A stretch of DNA of 64,000 nt from Lumbricus rubellus (GCA_945859605.1 OX243816.1:25124199-25188198), one strand, 5' to 3'; shown: positions 30,291-42,763, counted from the first letter of the stretch. The notes: generated by a model from the letters alone, not told the origin. Translations and numbers: made by a program.

Positions 30291-31480
30291 TTGAACAGTC
30301 GTATTTTGTTCGTGATAAGACAACTTTCAGAGAAATATATTGAACGAAACAGAACGCTATACAACAACTTCATAGATTACAAACAAGCATTCGATAGTGT
30401 GTGGCAGGAAGGATTATGGCAGGTATTAAGATACTATGGAATACCAGAGGAGCTGGTACAACTAATAGAGGATCTGTACAGTAAGTCCATGAGTGCAGTT
30501 CGAGTTGATAGAGAGCTTACGGAATGGTTTAGAATCACAGTGGGGGTAAGGCAAGGGTGTGGGATATCGGCAGATTTATTCAACATGATCCTAGAGGCGG
30601 TGGTAGGACTTGCAATGCGAGATGAGGAAGAAAAAGTAATTCTCAATGGGTGCCTAGTAAACAACCTACGGTTTGCCGACGATATTGACATAATAGCCAA
30701 CTCGCAACAAAAGTTACAGGAATTAACGGACAAGGTGGACGATAGTAGCAGGAGAATGGGATTGAAGATAAACGCGGAAAAAACAAAAACAATGACAATT
30801 GGAAAACAGCACAAGGAGCTGGAAGTGACTTTAGACTGCAGAATACTGGAGCAGGTCACGAAGTCTGTATACTTAGGAGGGCTAATAGCAGAGGATGGAA
30901 AATGTACGGAGGACATCAAGAGAAGGATCGGCCTAGCATGTGTAGTATTTGGTACACTTGGCAAAATGTGGAGGACAAAGAGCATCTCGATCAAAACCAA
31001 GATGAAACTCTATGAAACCTAAGTGGTACCGGTACTGCTGTATGGTTCAGAGTGCTGGTGTCTGCGTAGAGAAGACGAGAGAAGATTGCTGGTGGCTGAA
31101 ATGGGTTGGCTGAGGAGAATCAAGGGCAGGAGCAGGAGAGAGAGAATCAGGAACGAGAAGACAAGAGAGGAGCTGGGTGCAGAAGAAACGGTAGTGGAAA
31201 AAATCAGGAAAATACGGCTCAGATGGTTCGGTCATGTAGAGCGCATGGAGGGAAAAAGACTACCACTCGCGGCCCTGCACGGGCATATAGAAGGAGAGAG
31301 AAGCAGAGGAAGACAACCAAAGACTTGGATGGACAACGTCAGAGAGGATCTGAAGATGATGGATATCAGTATGCCAAGAGCAAAGGATCTCATCAGAAAT
31401 AGACAAGTCTCGAGAAGTCATGTGAGAGCCTCATCGTCGTCGCATGACTGACAGAGGAGAGAAAGAAGAAGATTTTGTTA
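30291..31480 (+). pseudogene. Non-LTR RT with one premature stop
   Basis: The frame 30291-31451 encodes the RT from NNFIDYKQAFDSVW through GVRQGCGISA, the catalytic FADD and the YLGG motif. A single in-frame TAA (31020-31022) follows, then LLYGSECW and the RLRWFGHVERM C-terminal region. The endonuclease is missing (5' truncation). A short AGAAAGAAGAAG tail follows. Apart from the one stop it is well preserved, so it is relatively young. Confidence 0.85.
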
Positions 31481-31506
31481 CTAAGGCTCATATGAGTGGA
31501 CCAGAT

Positions 31507-31917
31507 TTATTTTTTAGGGTTCCAAACGCTCCACTTGCCATTCCCAGATGTCTTGAGATTTCCAGGGCTATTACAGGACTCATGGGTGAGTGGATTCACA
31601 TCAGGGCGTGAATTCAAATATTTGAAGCCCTCAACACACTCGACCACCTCCCCCTCAATCATGATATCCGGAGGCCGTGGAAGAAAATCGCTCAGACTCT
31701 GTACCTTTGTTTTTTGCCAATTGACATGTAGACCCAACTCTGATGCCTCCTCCTCGAAGATTGTAAAGGTCGATGCTAGCAGATCATAAATTTGGGTCAG
31801 TAGAGATACATCATCGGCGAAATAAAAGTCAGTGAATGCAACTTCGCCGATATCAGCTCCTGGCATAGCCCTGGCAACTGTCCTTCCCACAACTCTATCC
31901 ATGGCCACTTCAAACAT
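31507..31917 (-). pseudogene. Non-LTR RT palm fragment, minus strand
   Basis: It encodes MDRVVGRTVARAMPG..., then FADDVSLL and VNWQKTKVQ, the RT region around the catalytic aspartates and the segment after it. No upstream or downstream RT parts adjoin it. A 118-bp part is exactly duplicated at 32070-32187. Confidence 0.75.
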
Positions 31918-32187
31918 GTCGGGAGCATGTAGGACTCGGGCGAAGACTTTCCCAGGAACCGAGAGGAGTTGTAAGTAAGTAAGTAAGTATATACTTTAAT
32001 GAACCGCCTGCAAACGCACTGCGGGTGTAGTTTTTCCACTCCGTTCTATTACCTTTGCCTTTGTACAGTGGGTCAGTAGAGATACATCATCGGCGAAATA
32101 AAAGTCAGTGAATGCAACTTCGCCGATATCAGCTCCTGGCATAGCCCTGGCAACTGTCCTTCCCACAACTCTATCCATGGCCACTTC
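31794..32187 (-). repeat. 118-bp exact duplication of the RT palm coding region
   Basis: 31794-31911 and 32070-32187 appear identical and include the FADD codons. Between them is a (TAAG)n run at 31974-31990 followed by TATACTTTAATG and GCAAACGCACTG, the terminal signature of the (TAAG)-tailed elements also seen near 38105 and 49050. The duplication thus flanks that insertion but is much longer than a normal TSD. Confidence 0.8.
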
Positions 32188-32189
32188 TC

Positions 32190-32982
32190 GTAATTATTAT
32201 ACTGGAGCACAAGCAAAAATCTACTAAATGATACAGCTGACAATAAGAATCCAGCTTTCATGCATCACACCAATTAGGCTTATCTAGACAGAAATGCATG
32301 AGAAGAACTAAAAGAGCTGTTCTGTTTGCATTCTAACTTCTTTTAGGCTACTCCTAGTAGGCCTATTGTGATCTAGGAGTCATGGTTTTTCAAAACAGTG
32401 CAATTTAATTTTTCATAGGCTATAAGAAAATTAACCATTTTGCAATAGTTGGGTATGCATAGACCTATTAGGTTCTTCTCAGGCATTATGCATGTCTTAA
32501 TGCATTTAGTTGAGATTGGGATTCCACAAGAAAATATTAAAAGGTGAAGGATTCTGCAGCCCCAACAGTTTGGGAAACGCTGTTTTACTACATTTTAAAA
32601 ATAAATTTGTACATGTTGCTTAACCGATTGAGACCTTCAATCTTGTGAATGCTACTAGAGGCTTTATCACAGCAAGCAATTTTTTATTTTTTTATTTGTA
32701 AGTTAGTCTCTACATTTCTTCAGTCTATTTTTTTAAACTGTTCTATTCATTTCCAGACATTATTGCTTCATGATGTAATTTTGATGTTTTATTTGTGTAC
32801 AGAATAATGAGTTAGTTATTGGCAATATTAATGGTGACTTGTTTGTGTACAAAGGCTTGGGAAGCAAACCATGGGCAGCTGCTACAGACCTTGGAATGGT
32901 ATGGTATAACTTTTCATGCTTTGAAACTTTTGTTAAGCTGCTGTTCATGACAATTGCTGTATTTCTGTGTTTGCTTGTATAT
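32190..32982. other. No gene seen
   Basis: AT-rich DNA without recognisable coding motifs or repeats. Confidence 0.5.
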
Positions 32983-32995
32983 ACACAATTTTGTG

Positions 32996-33394
32996 ACGTT
33001 GGTACTGAGTGCATTGTTGTACAATTCGGAGACTTGGACACTGAGGGAAGCACAGAAGCAGAGGCTGAGGGTGTTTGAAATGGCGTGCTTATGAAAGATA
33101 GAAGGTGTCACGAGAAGGGATAGGATTAGGAATACAGAGATATACAGCAGACTGAATATTCAACATGATATAATACACAAAATCCAAAGTAAACGGCTAC
33201 GCTACTTTGGCCACGTATTCAGAATGAGGGATGAGAGATACCCGAAGGTAGCTGTCAATGGATATGTGCATGGAAAAAGAAAAAAGGAAGACCAAAGAAG
33301 AGATGGGTCGACATGATACGTGAGGACTGTCGGGAGATGGGTTGGTCCATTCAAGAGGCTACACACAAAGCGAAAGCATCCATAGAGAAGAAAG
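32996..33394 (+). pseudogene. Non-LTR RT C-terminal tail with 13-bp TSD
   Basis: It encodes a SETWTLREAQKQRLRVFEMA-like region, then after frame breaks RLRYFGHVFRM and a GRPKKRWVDMI-type tail, ending in GAAGAAAG. ACACAATTTTGTG flanks it (32983-32995 and 33395-33407). This is a heavily 5'-truncated insertion. Confidence 0.85.
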
Positions 33395-33500
33395 ACACAA
33401 TTTTGTGCCAGTCATTCAGCTCAAGCCACTTTTATGATCTTTGGTACTTTGCATGATCTCTAGAGGAGAAACTACAATATTCGATCTGTATGCTCTGCAT

Positions 33501-34513
33501 GCGTGTGTAACTAGACTTATTGTCCGGAAGTCAACGCATTCTTTTGCTCCCTTTTTCTTCTCAATTGGGATTATGATTGCTTCTGTGAAATCTTCCGGCC
33601 AGTCTCCTTTGTTGTATATTTCTTTACAGATTTCATATAGCAGCATAGCTCCTATTTTTCCCTGTAACCCATGACTTTGAGTAATTCCGCTGGTATGTTT
33701 TCAGTACCCACTGCTTTGCCACTTTTCAGTTCTTCCAACGCCCTCTCAAACTCTTCATACAAAAGATCTTCCCCCCTCTCTACCTCCTCTATATCATTCT
33801 CTGCTTCTAGCTTATTCTCCTCTTCTGTTGGTTTTCCGTCTTTGTCGTAAAGTTCTTCTATATATTCCTTCCACCTCATACATACTTTCGCTGGGTTATT
33901 TAAGTTGTTTCCATCTTTATCCCTAATACCAACCTTGTGGAGATTTCTCTTACTTTCCTGCATAGTAAGTCACTCCTTCCTTCTTTGTCCAATTGTTCCA
34001 GTTTTGCACATTGCTCCTTCCACCAGTTCTATCTGGCCCCATCTGTCTCCCTTCTTAGTGAGTTGTTAAGGATTTGTAGTTGATTCTACCCTCTTCTGTA
34101 TTCACATTCTTCCACTTTCTTCTCTCTTCCATTCTATCTAACATATCCGTTGTAATCCACGGTTTCCTAATCCTTTGCCTGTTCATCTCTCCTATCGTAG
34201 ACTCTGCTGCCTCCTTCGCAGCTCTCTTCATTGTCTTCCACCTATCATTGCAGCTCCTATCCTCTACCTCCATCTGTTTACGATCCAATCTTTCGTCCGT
34301 TTGCTTCATAAACTCCATCGCCACATTATTGTCCCGCAAACTTTTGATATTCCATCTTTGGCTGACTCTTGCTTTGTGTAGTATCTTTAGCTTGATTTTA
34401 ATCGTCGAGACTACCGGATTGTGGTCTGAGTCAACGTCCGCACCTGGGTATGTTTTTGGGTTAATCACACTATTCCAGTATCTCCGCAGTGAGGCAGCCC
34501 AGGTCGTCATCAA
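33501..34513 (-). pseudogene. APE endonuclease end, linker and RT start (inverted segment)
   Basis: Frames 34513-34055, 33963-33652 and 33646-33500 carry, in order, the SDH endonuclease motif, a basic linker, an IPAELLK region and IIIPIEKKKGAKECVDFR of the RT N-terminus. Frameshifts separate them. Confidence 0.8.
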
Positions 34514-34725
34514 GCGAAGTCTTCACAAATAGAACTGACATAAACGGAGCCTTCGGCAAGAAGGATGCTGACAGTTCTATTTGTGAAGACTTCGCTTGAT
34601 GACGACCTGGGCTGCCTCACTGCGGCCCCTGCCATGCGCGGCTCCCTCGGCTTCTTGCCGAAGGCTCCGTTTATGTCAGTTCTATTTGTGAAGACTTCGC
34701 TTGATGATGACCTGAGCTGCCTCAC
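34489..34725. repeat. 72-bp unit in one inverted and two direct copies
   Basis: 34489-34560 is the inverted complement of 34654-34725 with few differences, and 34572-34620 repeats the inner part of the latter. The unit contains CTTCACAAATAGAACTGACA and CCTTCGGCAAG. Minus-strand translation shows two ~35-residue repeats. It sits at the 5' end of the inverted LINE segment, where the endonuclease frame begins abruptly. Confidence 0.8.
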
Positions 34726-35054
34726 TGTGGGTCCTGCCGTGCGCGGCTCCATCTGCCTATCGCCAATGGACCCGTTAACGTCAGTTAGGGTTGCACTTGA
34801 TTTGTCCATATCATGTCTTGGGAAATAGCCAAGGTGGTTTCCCGTTGCTTTCCTCGCGGTTTGAGTAGTGACCTTCTACGCCGCTCATGTTAGCCAGCTG
34901 TTTCAGGGTTCCTGCTGAGCCTTTCCACCTCGCGTAGCGCCCAAGGTGGTACTTCGGAGACCTTCACCACTGATGGCATAGCCTCAGCAGGCAATCCCCT
35001 ACTCGGCTGTTACGCTTCCCCCCACCGTGACGAGGTGTGAGTCGGACTTTGGGG

Positions 35055-36320
35055 GGGAGAGTCTAGTTACGCACGCATCAAAGATTGTATTAAGGATGCT
35101 GACAAGAAGGATGGAATCAAAGGCAGAGGAATTCCTAGGTCTAGACCAATTGAAGGGGCCGGGAACCAGAGACAGCATAGGTGCGCTGAGAACACTATAC
35201 AAAAGAAGCTTAGAACACAACAACAGGGTGTATATTTGTTACGTGGACTTTGAAAAGGCATTTGATAGGGTAAACTGAGTTAAAATGATGGAGATATTAC
35301 TAGATATTGGAGTAGATTAGAGAGACTGATATGGAATTTATGCAGCAAGCAAATAGCATATGTGAAGATTGGTGAAAACCTTTCAAGTGGCTGCGTGATA
35401 GGGCGTGGGGTCAGACAGGGATACTCCCTGTCCCTACTGTTATTCATCATATATGATGAGGCTCTAACAAGAGAGGCTATTAGCAAGGTAGAAAAAGAGG
35501 TGAAGGTTGGTGGTGAGTTGATAAAAGCAATCCGATACGCAGACGATAAAGCAATCGTGTTCAGCACCAAAGAAGGATTGCAGGTATTAATGGACAACCT
35601 GAATGAAGTAACGAAGAAATATGGCATGATGATCAACGTAAAGAAGACCAAAGTAATGTGCATATCAAGGAAAAAAGTGGATCGGATTAAGATAATGATC
35701 GATGGTCAACTGGTGGAGCAGGTCAGCCAGTTCAAATACCTGGGCAGTGTAATATCAGAGGATGGCTATCGCAAAGCAGACATTAAGAGCAGAATAGTTT
35801 AGGATAAATGTGCCTTCATGGAAAAAAGGGATACTAACTGGTAATATGAATATGGAACTAAAGATAAGAATGATAAAATGTTTGATATGCATGGACAGTT
35901 GCAACATATGTTGCTGAGTGCTGGACAATGACTGGTACGGATAGGAAAAGAATAGAGGCTTTTGAAATGTGGACATGGCGGCGAATGCTGAAAATAAGTT
36001 AGACAAAATCACAAATGAGGCAGTCTTGGAAAGGGCAGGGGTGCAGAGAAAACTACTACAATTAATAAACAGGAGAAAGCATCGGTGGCTGGGCCACATA
36101 CTTAGAGGAGAGAGTTTGTTGGTGATGTTGCTGGAGGGACGTATGGAGGGGAAGGCAATGAGAGGCAGAAGAAGATTAAATATGCTGAGTGATCTCGATA
36201 ATGGAGTTGTATCACCAAGAGGAAGATGCAGGACAGAGCGGGATGGCGGAGGTGGGAGGGGATCACGAGGTCGTCCATGTCACAAACCTGCTCAACAGCA
36301 GAAGGCTGAAGAAGAAGAAG
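35055..36320 (+). pseudogene. RT main body of the 5'-inverted element
   Basis: SLVTHASKIVL, DSIGALRTLYKRSLEHNN, VDFEKAFDRVN, then after stops GRGVRQGYSLS, YADDKAIVFS, NVKKTKVMCISR and YLGSVISEDG. A degraded C-terminal tail follows with several stops. RT motifs are present, but the frame is broken at 35277, at about 35320-35340, and from 35800 onwards. Confidence 0.85.
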
Positions 36321-36331
36321 ATGCTCTTCAT

Positions 36332-37475
36332 ATGCATGGTCTTCTGCTGGATTCTTTTTACGCTTGAGCAAATTCTCTACTTTCAATTTTCCTTGTAAAG
36401 CGTGACAACAGGAGTTGGCAAAAGACTTAATGAATAAAAGATAAGGAAGTAAAGTTAATTTGTGATGTGATTTACAAAACCAGGTTTATGTCGAACGATA
36501 GCATTTGGAGATAATGATCGATTTGAGTGAACTGGGGGTCATAGGTTGATTTTGATTTCTTTGCATTTTCATATAGTACACTGTTTTATCTAATTATTTG
36601 CCAAATATCAAAGCTAAAATCTGTCTGGAAATATTTTAAATTAATTATATTTGTGAATGTTGCATCTTTCCAAACTGTCAAAATCGGGCTTTGTAGTCCA
36701 TATTCAAAACATTGCAGTCGATCATAATAACCTTTAACCCCTATTGAACTTGGTATCTTCTGAAAGCTGAGACTTTGGGCTAACAAATGGCGGTCACATA
36801 AATTATGCTAATTATTTTCAGGCCATGATAATAAGCAGAATATAGAGGCAGCCTTAGTAAACAAACGAAATTAGAATGATCACCTTTACCTGGCGTTTCC
36901 CGAAAACTGCAATATCCCAGTTTCGGACACTAAAATATTCATAACTCGGTCAAATTACTCAAATATCAAGATATTTGATCAGAATAGAGCTTGTTTTAAA
37001 GGGAAACTTCTACTGTTTAACTTGGTATTAAAATGTCATTTTCGAATATGACATAAGCCAGATTGCCTCACATTTATAACTTCTCTTGTTCTGGTGTCTA
37101 ACGAAGGAGAAAGGCATCGACCCATGGCACACAGTTAACTAAAAACAAAACCAAACTGCTGTCAAATATCAAGTTCAGTCCACTAAGGCAGAAATGCAGC
37201 CTATGGTAGATGTTAATTTGAAAAAGACAAGTCTTAAATTGAGAATGATTGGATGAAAGAAACAGGGCATGAACGACAGATACAGAGGGAGATAAGGTTT
37301 AAACATCAAGGTCAAACCAAAAGAAGCTTGTTCACCAAAAGCAGTTCTAGTGTAGTATAGTCTGACCAGAGAAAGATGATCAGGTGGTCTGGGTTGAATA
37401 ATGATATGCGTGGGACTTGGACCAGACTTTAAATACTGCAGTTGTTCAGAATTCAATGTTTTATAAATTACTAGC
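36332..37475. other. No gene seen
   Basis: AT-rich DNA. The open frames here are short, with no motif I recognise and no inverted-repeat structure that I could see. Confidence 0.5.
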
Positions 37476-38101
37476 TGGGCTGCCCGGCATTCCCTGGGAA
37501 ATTTAGGATTCACTTCGCTCCGGGCCAATTCCTTACTTCCCCACCCTCACTGCCGGTTCTCCAACCACCTGCTCCCCACCCGAACCCACCCCAGCCGACT
37601 CCACCACCCAACCCCACCACCCCACTCGACCCCCACCCCACCCGGCCCCACCCCATTCCACCCCCATCCTACCTCGACACAGCAGTGAAGATTTGGAGGG
37701 AAAAGGTGAAAAACTGTGGAAATGCATCCTGGTCAAACAGCGAAAATTAGGGTTTTTGCCCCAACCCTGGCCCCCATGGTGGTAGAGATTCGCCAACCCC
37801 TTCAGCGGTTGTCCCATGCCAACACCGACACAGTAGTGAAGGTTTGGAGTGAACAACTTAAAAACTGTGGAAATGCATCCAGGTGAAACAGAGAAAATTA
37901 GGGTTTTCGCTCCCACCCTGGCCCCCCATGGTGGTAGAGATTCGCCAACCCCTTTGCCGGGTGGTTCTGATGGTCCTCTGTCTAGGTACAAAGTTTCATA
38001 TGAATAGCTGCGTTTTACTAAAAAATTTATTGGGATTTCACCTCCCATCATGACCCCCATGGGGTAGAGAATCGCCAACCTCTCCACAGGGTGTTCCATG
38101 C

Positions 38102-38801
38102 CCTGATAAGTAAGTAAGTATATTCTTTAATGTTCCAAAGTTCTGCAAAAACGCACTCTGGTTTTCAAGCACAAAAACCACAACACAAAAAACAAATACA
38201 AGACAAATCTGGCAGCCATCAATAGCTTAGGCCTATTGATGGTAACGTTAGAACGACAGAGTCATGAAACCTAAGGCAAAAACACCACTCGAGAAGCACA
38301 AGTCACCACCATCGAACTCCTACGCATTGTCTACACAGAGAGTCCAGTGACAGTTTCTTGTACAGATGATGGTAGCTTAACAGCATTTACAGTGTCTACA
38401 GAGCCGAGAAGCATAAGTGCGAAGAGCAGCGACGAGTAGCACAACACTTGAAACGTGGCACTACAACGGCACGGTCTTCGGTTGTTGGTAAAAAGTTCCT
38501 TTCTTTTCCCATTCATGTGTGCAATCGGTCAGCTACGATAATGACGAACCAGGAACCCCTTGATGTTGAGCAGAATGGATCAGTCCAAAGAGGAAAGACG
38601 CATGGCGATGGTTGAACGTCAAAATTTATAATCAATATATCGTCCAAACGTTTATGACACTGATGAAGAAAAGTCAGACACTCGACATCAGTAGACACAT
38701 GAAAATCCAAACAAATACGAGCGAGTTTCGCCACAGACGTAAGAACCTGCCAAAAAACAAGAGAGGCACGATCATCTGCCAACATAGCGGCAACCATAGA
38801 G
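38102..38801 (-). mobile_element. (TAAG)n-tailed non-LTR/SINE-like insertion, minus strand
   Basis: Its 3' end on the minus strand is CATTAAAGAATATACTTACTTACTTA at 38104-38130 by position, matching the terminal signature at 31974 and 49050. Upstream (to about 38800) I see only a weak 94-codon minus frame with no motif. Boundaries other than the tail are uncertain. Confidence 0.45.
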
Positions 38802-38982
38802 CTATATAGCAGGGGTTCTCAAACTTTATTTTTATTGTACCCCCGAGTAAAGAAATCGAATGATGGCGTACCCCCAGCAAAGTCAGATCAGAAACAAAAT
38901 GCCATTGTGAAGTCCCCTTGCGGCTTGCAGTGACAACTAAAGTACTTTTAATCATTGGTCTTCTTTCTTCTCTTCTTTCCCT

Positions 38983-39500
38983 TCAGGCTAGAATTATTCC
39001 CTCTGGCGAGGGGTCAGCCACTCGGATCCTTCTCCTCCACTTGTCTCTATTTCCAGTGTCTTCTTTCTCCATTTTGAGCAGCTTCAGGTCCTGTTGTATC
39101 ACATCCTCCCATCTTTTCTTCTGTAGTCTCTGACTGCGTCGACCATATGCTTTCGCTTGCATGATTCTTTTGACACAGCTATCCTCCTCCTTTCTAATTA
39201 TGTGTCCATACCACCTCAGCCTGGTCTCTCGTGCCTTGTCAGTGATGCACGCCACACCGAGCTTCTTCCTGATGTCGTCACTTACTTCACTTCCTGTCTT
39301 TCAGTGACATCCCAAGTATCCATCGCAGCATTCTCATCTCTGTTCTTTCCAGCAGACCCTCATCTCTTTTCGTTAACGCCCAGGCCTCTGCTCCATATAG
39401 CATTACCGGCCTTATAATTGTTTTGTAGATTTTCCCCTTAACACTTTCGAGGCGGTTGTCGACAAAAGTCGACACTAGGGGTTGAGGGCGGTTGTCGACA
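38983..39500 (-). pseudogene. Non-LTR RT C-terminal fragment, minus strand
   Basis: VKGKIYKTIIRPVMLYGAEA and MLRWILGMSLKDRK in one frame, then after a frameshift RLRWYGHIIRKEEDSC and RWEDVIQQDLKLL. A 20-bp word GTTGTCGACAAAAGTCGACA is duplicated at about 39457-39506 near its start. Confidence 0.8.
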
Positions 39501-39552
39501 AAAGTCGACATCAACAGGGATGGGCTATAAAATATATTTATGGATATATAAA

Positions 39553-39919
39553 CAGTGCTGAAAGTGAGCCGGGTCTGTCCGGGTCTGAGACCCGGCATCG
39601 ATTTTGGAGACCTCCTGGTGCCGGGTCTCAGCCGGGTCGCACAAAAGGTCGTCGGGTGCCGAAACTAGGTCAACATGGTAGGGTTTTTAGGACGCATTTA
39701 GGCGTATTTCGAAGCGACTGACTTAAAAAAAGTCATAAATTTTTTCGAACGGGAAGATTGAGGAAATTTTTCGAAGATTTTGGCCAAATGACTAAAAAAA
39801 AGGTCATCAACTTTTTTCGGTGTCGGTCGGCGGTCGTCAGAAATTTCGGCAGTACAGCCCTGGTGCGCTCGTCCGCCAAAGTGAGATTCGGCAACTTTTT
39901 CAAACCACTTTCAGCCCTG
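39553..39919. mobile_element. hAT-like MITE, family H copy 1
   Basis: Ends CAGTGCTGAAAGTG and CACTTTCAGCCCTG... are inverted, the right end being AACCACTTTCAGCCCTG. TATATAAA flanks both sides (39545-39552 and 39920-39927). GGGTCTG and GACCCGGC words are near the left end. Copy 2 is 56737-56996. Confidence 0.85.
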
Positions 39920-39927
39920 TATATAAA

Positions 39928-40042
39928 TGTATGTATATGTCTATATATTTATATTTTTTATGTATAATATAAGTATATATCATGTATATATACATATACA
40001 CACATTGCCATACATATATATACATACATACACACACATATG
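39928..40042 (+). repeat. TA/CATA-rich microsatellite
   Basis: An imperfect run of TATATG, TATA and CATACA words. No other content. Confidence 0.7.
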
Positions 40043-41341
40043 TGTCAAGCGGGATCGAAAGCCGTCGCATGTCGCTACACAGATACAGAGATATAGGCGA
40101 GTAAAGGCGAGAACGGTCAAAAATACGAAAAATGGTTTTATGGTGTATTTTTATTTAAAAATATGTCTACTTTCAATATCTGCAATTAAAAATTTTGAAT
40201 TCAAATGCTTAGTGTTGAAAAAATTACTTTTACCGCATGTGGTGTCAAAATTTGCGTTGAATCAATCGCTCCATGAACTATTTTCAAAGTTAAAATTCGC
40301 TACGAACGACAGAGCTATTATATGGCTCTATTATATTCTATATTCTATTATATGGACTATTTCTTGTAGTCGTGTCTACCACATTATAAATTTTCCCTTC
40401 AATATGGTACAGAATGGTCCATAAAAGCTGTTTCACCCGTTTAAATGAGCAGGTTTTGGTCAAAGTTTTAAGCATTCATTATTGCTTGCCTGACAACAAG
40501 GATGATTATTATTCAAGCCACGCCTCCGACCCAGTTTTCTTAGAGTCTAATTGGCTTACGAGACATATCGCGACACTGACCTTCGATCGTGCGCATGCAA
40601 GCTAGCAATTCTTGGTCTCTCAACTTGTTGATGTTGCTCATTTTCTTTAGTTAGGCCTACTTTCGGAGAGAAACGTTATTTTTGCGTTTGTTTCGGAAAG
40701 AATTCGTATGAAAATTATTCACACTAAGCTCAATTTACATTAGCCTAATGGAAAGTGAAATTTTGAAGCTGTTAAACTGTTCAAATAGTGATAGCCTAGG
40801 CAGGCCCTAATCGTAATCCTAGCCTTATCTCCAAGCTTCTAAAGTGCCATTCGAAAACCAAGTGTGGAGCACCAGCTTATTCACGAGCGCTGCGTCAAGT
40901 CAAAAGGGTTGTCCGTAAGAGTAGTCCAAAGGTGGTCCGGGTCGAGTTACCATAGAAAATGAATTCATAAGACTGTCCGATGAACACGGATCTTATTCAG
41001 CGAAGCGATAAAGATTCCGCCGACGATAGGAAACATGTGGTCTATTGTCTAAGTGAGTACATAATTAGAATTCTTTATAAGATTTGAAAGAGTCTCGTAT
41101 TTAAGTCAGTTCTGTTTATCGGACCCATTGCAACGTATTCCATTCATGCCTGCTAGTGAGTCAACAAATCGCGAACAATTATATCGTAGATCCCTACACG
41201 CTTCGATGTCAAAGCCTTATTTCTTTGACTAGCGGCTCATTAGCCTAATAAGCCTCCTACTCGAGTCAACAAATCGCGAACAAATGTATCACCAGTCACA
41301 ATGTTTGCATAAATTTAATCAAATCAAGAATGGGGTATAGT
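40043..41341. other. No gene seen
   Basis: AT-rich, no coding motifs. GAGTCAACAAATCGCGAACAA occurs twice by position (about 41156 and 41264), suggesting an old local duplication. Confidence 0.45.
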
Positions 41342-41689
41342 TAGACCTGGGAGTCGACCCCAATAAGTCGACCCCAGTCGACTTGGTCATCCCAAGTCGG
41401 GTCGGGTCGTTTCTGTTCACCGCAACTGACCCCAAGTCGAATTTTGTAAGGACAAGTCACTTGAAGTTGTTTTTACCACAAGTCGACTTAAACCGACTTG
41501 AGACACAAACAGTTAAATTTGTCACTTCAAACCAATGATCATGAGACCAGGACAACAATTAAGCATCTTTTGTAGTGTGCTTACAAGAATGAGTGAGGTC
41601 TTTGCTAAACGAAGACTTTGCCTACTGATTATTTTACCCGTATAGCAATCGTGCAGACTGCCGTCTGCCGATCTATTCATTATAATTTG
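41342..41689. mobile_element. hAT-like family C, truncated copy
   Basis: It begins TAGACCTGGGAGTCGACC and is almost identical to 53405-53750, the left part of the complete copy at 53405-54679. The right end is missing: it passes directly into a piece of another element at 41690. Confidence 0.8.
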
Positions 41690-41978
41690 GCCATCATGTG
41701 TAAATATGGATTGTCTTTAAGACTGTAACATTTCATTTTGAAATTCTTACTTCTGGCCATGATATTGGCAAAAAACCTAGTTTTTGCTGCGTTTCGTTTA
41801 TGAACCGTCAAAAAACGGTGGATGACCTCCCTAAAAGTGTTATAACTTTCGTTGTGTTTGAAATATTTTAATTAAATCTGGCCATCGTGTGTAAATGTGA
41901 ATTGTCTATAAGACTGTAAAGTTTAATTTAGAAATTCTTACTTTTGGCCAAATTATTGGCAAAAAACCTATGGGGGGG
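41690..41978. mobile_element. Right-arm fragment of the TA-flanked foldback family
   Basis: It contains GGCCATCATGTGTAAATATG, AAAACGGTGGATGACCTCCC and ends GGGGTCTTTTTTTTATAATG, matching the right arm of 23658-27035. The other arm and the terminal CACCCTG are absent. Confidence 0.7.
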
Positions 41979-41994
41979 TCTTTTTTTTATAATG

Positions 41995-42763
41995 CTAGTA
42001 TTTTAGTATTTCACTTTCCTTCAGATCCTGAGGTAGTCTTTCTTGCTTCATGAAGTCGTTCAAGATAACATATAGCCACTCAACACCATTCTGTTCAAGT
42101 GCCTTGAACATTTCAGCCGTCATTCCAGATGGTCCCGGTGCTTTGTTGTTTTTCATCATTGCTATTGCTGTCTCAATCTCTTTATAAGTGATTTCCCTCT
42201 CTGGGCCTGCTACTGGGTTGGTCTTCTGCAGCTGCTCCTTTGGGTTTTCTTCATTTAGCAGTTCCTCGAGGTATGTTTTCCATCTGGTCCTTATTGCCTC
42301 CTCATCAATGAGTGTCTTACCATTTTTTTTCCTTGATGACATTTACCGCCAGTTTATCCTGTTTGTTTCTTTGTCTTGCCCTTGCTATTTTATATATCTT
42401 ATCCTCCCCCTCTTTGGTGTTTAGTTCCAAGTACATCTGTTTCAGCGCCCCACTTTTCGCCACTGCCACGGCCCTTTTAGCTTCTTTGCATGTTGCTTTG
42501 TATGCTGCTCTCAATACTGCATCTTGCCGATTCCTCTGCCACTTTTTGAAAGCAGTCTTCTTGCTTTTTATTGCTGTTTGCACTTCTTCCGCCCACCACC
42601 AAGTATCTCTTTCCTTTTCTGACCCTTTGTTGTTCCACATACATGCTTTGCCGCCTCCACCATTCTGTTTTTCAGTTTGTCCCATGTCACCTTTTCCGTT
42701 CCAGCGAGTTGAGCCTCCATCTCCAGTTTGTAAGCTTCTTTTATGTCTCCCTTCAACTTCCAA
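41995..42763 (-). pseudogene. Endonuclease-RT linker region of a non-LTR element, minus strand
   Basis: Frame 42763-42317 carries a basic coiled-coil-like linker (WWWAEEVQTAIKSKKTAFKK). Frame 42342-41995 carries TRWKTYLEELLNEE and MKNNKAPGPSGMTAEMFKAL, the segment just before RT motif 1. Frameshifts separate them. It is probably the upstream part of the element whose C-terminus is at 38983-39500. Confidence 0.8.

Larger units (their letters stand above)
33501..36320. mobile_element. 5'-inverted non-LTR retrotransposon copy (twin-priming structure)
   Basis: The minus-strand part (33501 to about 35050) encodes the end of the APE endonuclease (PGADVDSDHNPVV), the linker and the RT start, reaching ISLVTHA at its outer edge. 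The plus-strand part (from about 35055) resumes at SLVTHASKIVL and runs through EKAFDRVN, GRGVRQG, YADD and YLGSVIS towards a GAAGAAGAAG tail. About 20 bp at the breakpoint are shared. ATGCTCT(G/T)CAT flanks the whole (33490-33500 and 36321-36331). Order and orientation are exactly those of L1-style twin priming. Confidence 0.85.

Noticed and set aside
37533..38099. A 188-codon minus-strand frame as a gene
   Set aside because: It spans internal repeats and a low-complexity G-rich stretch of the TAGCTG repeat, with no motif.
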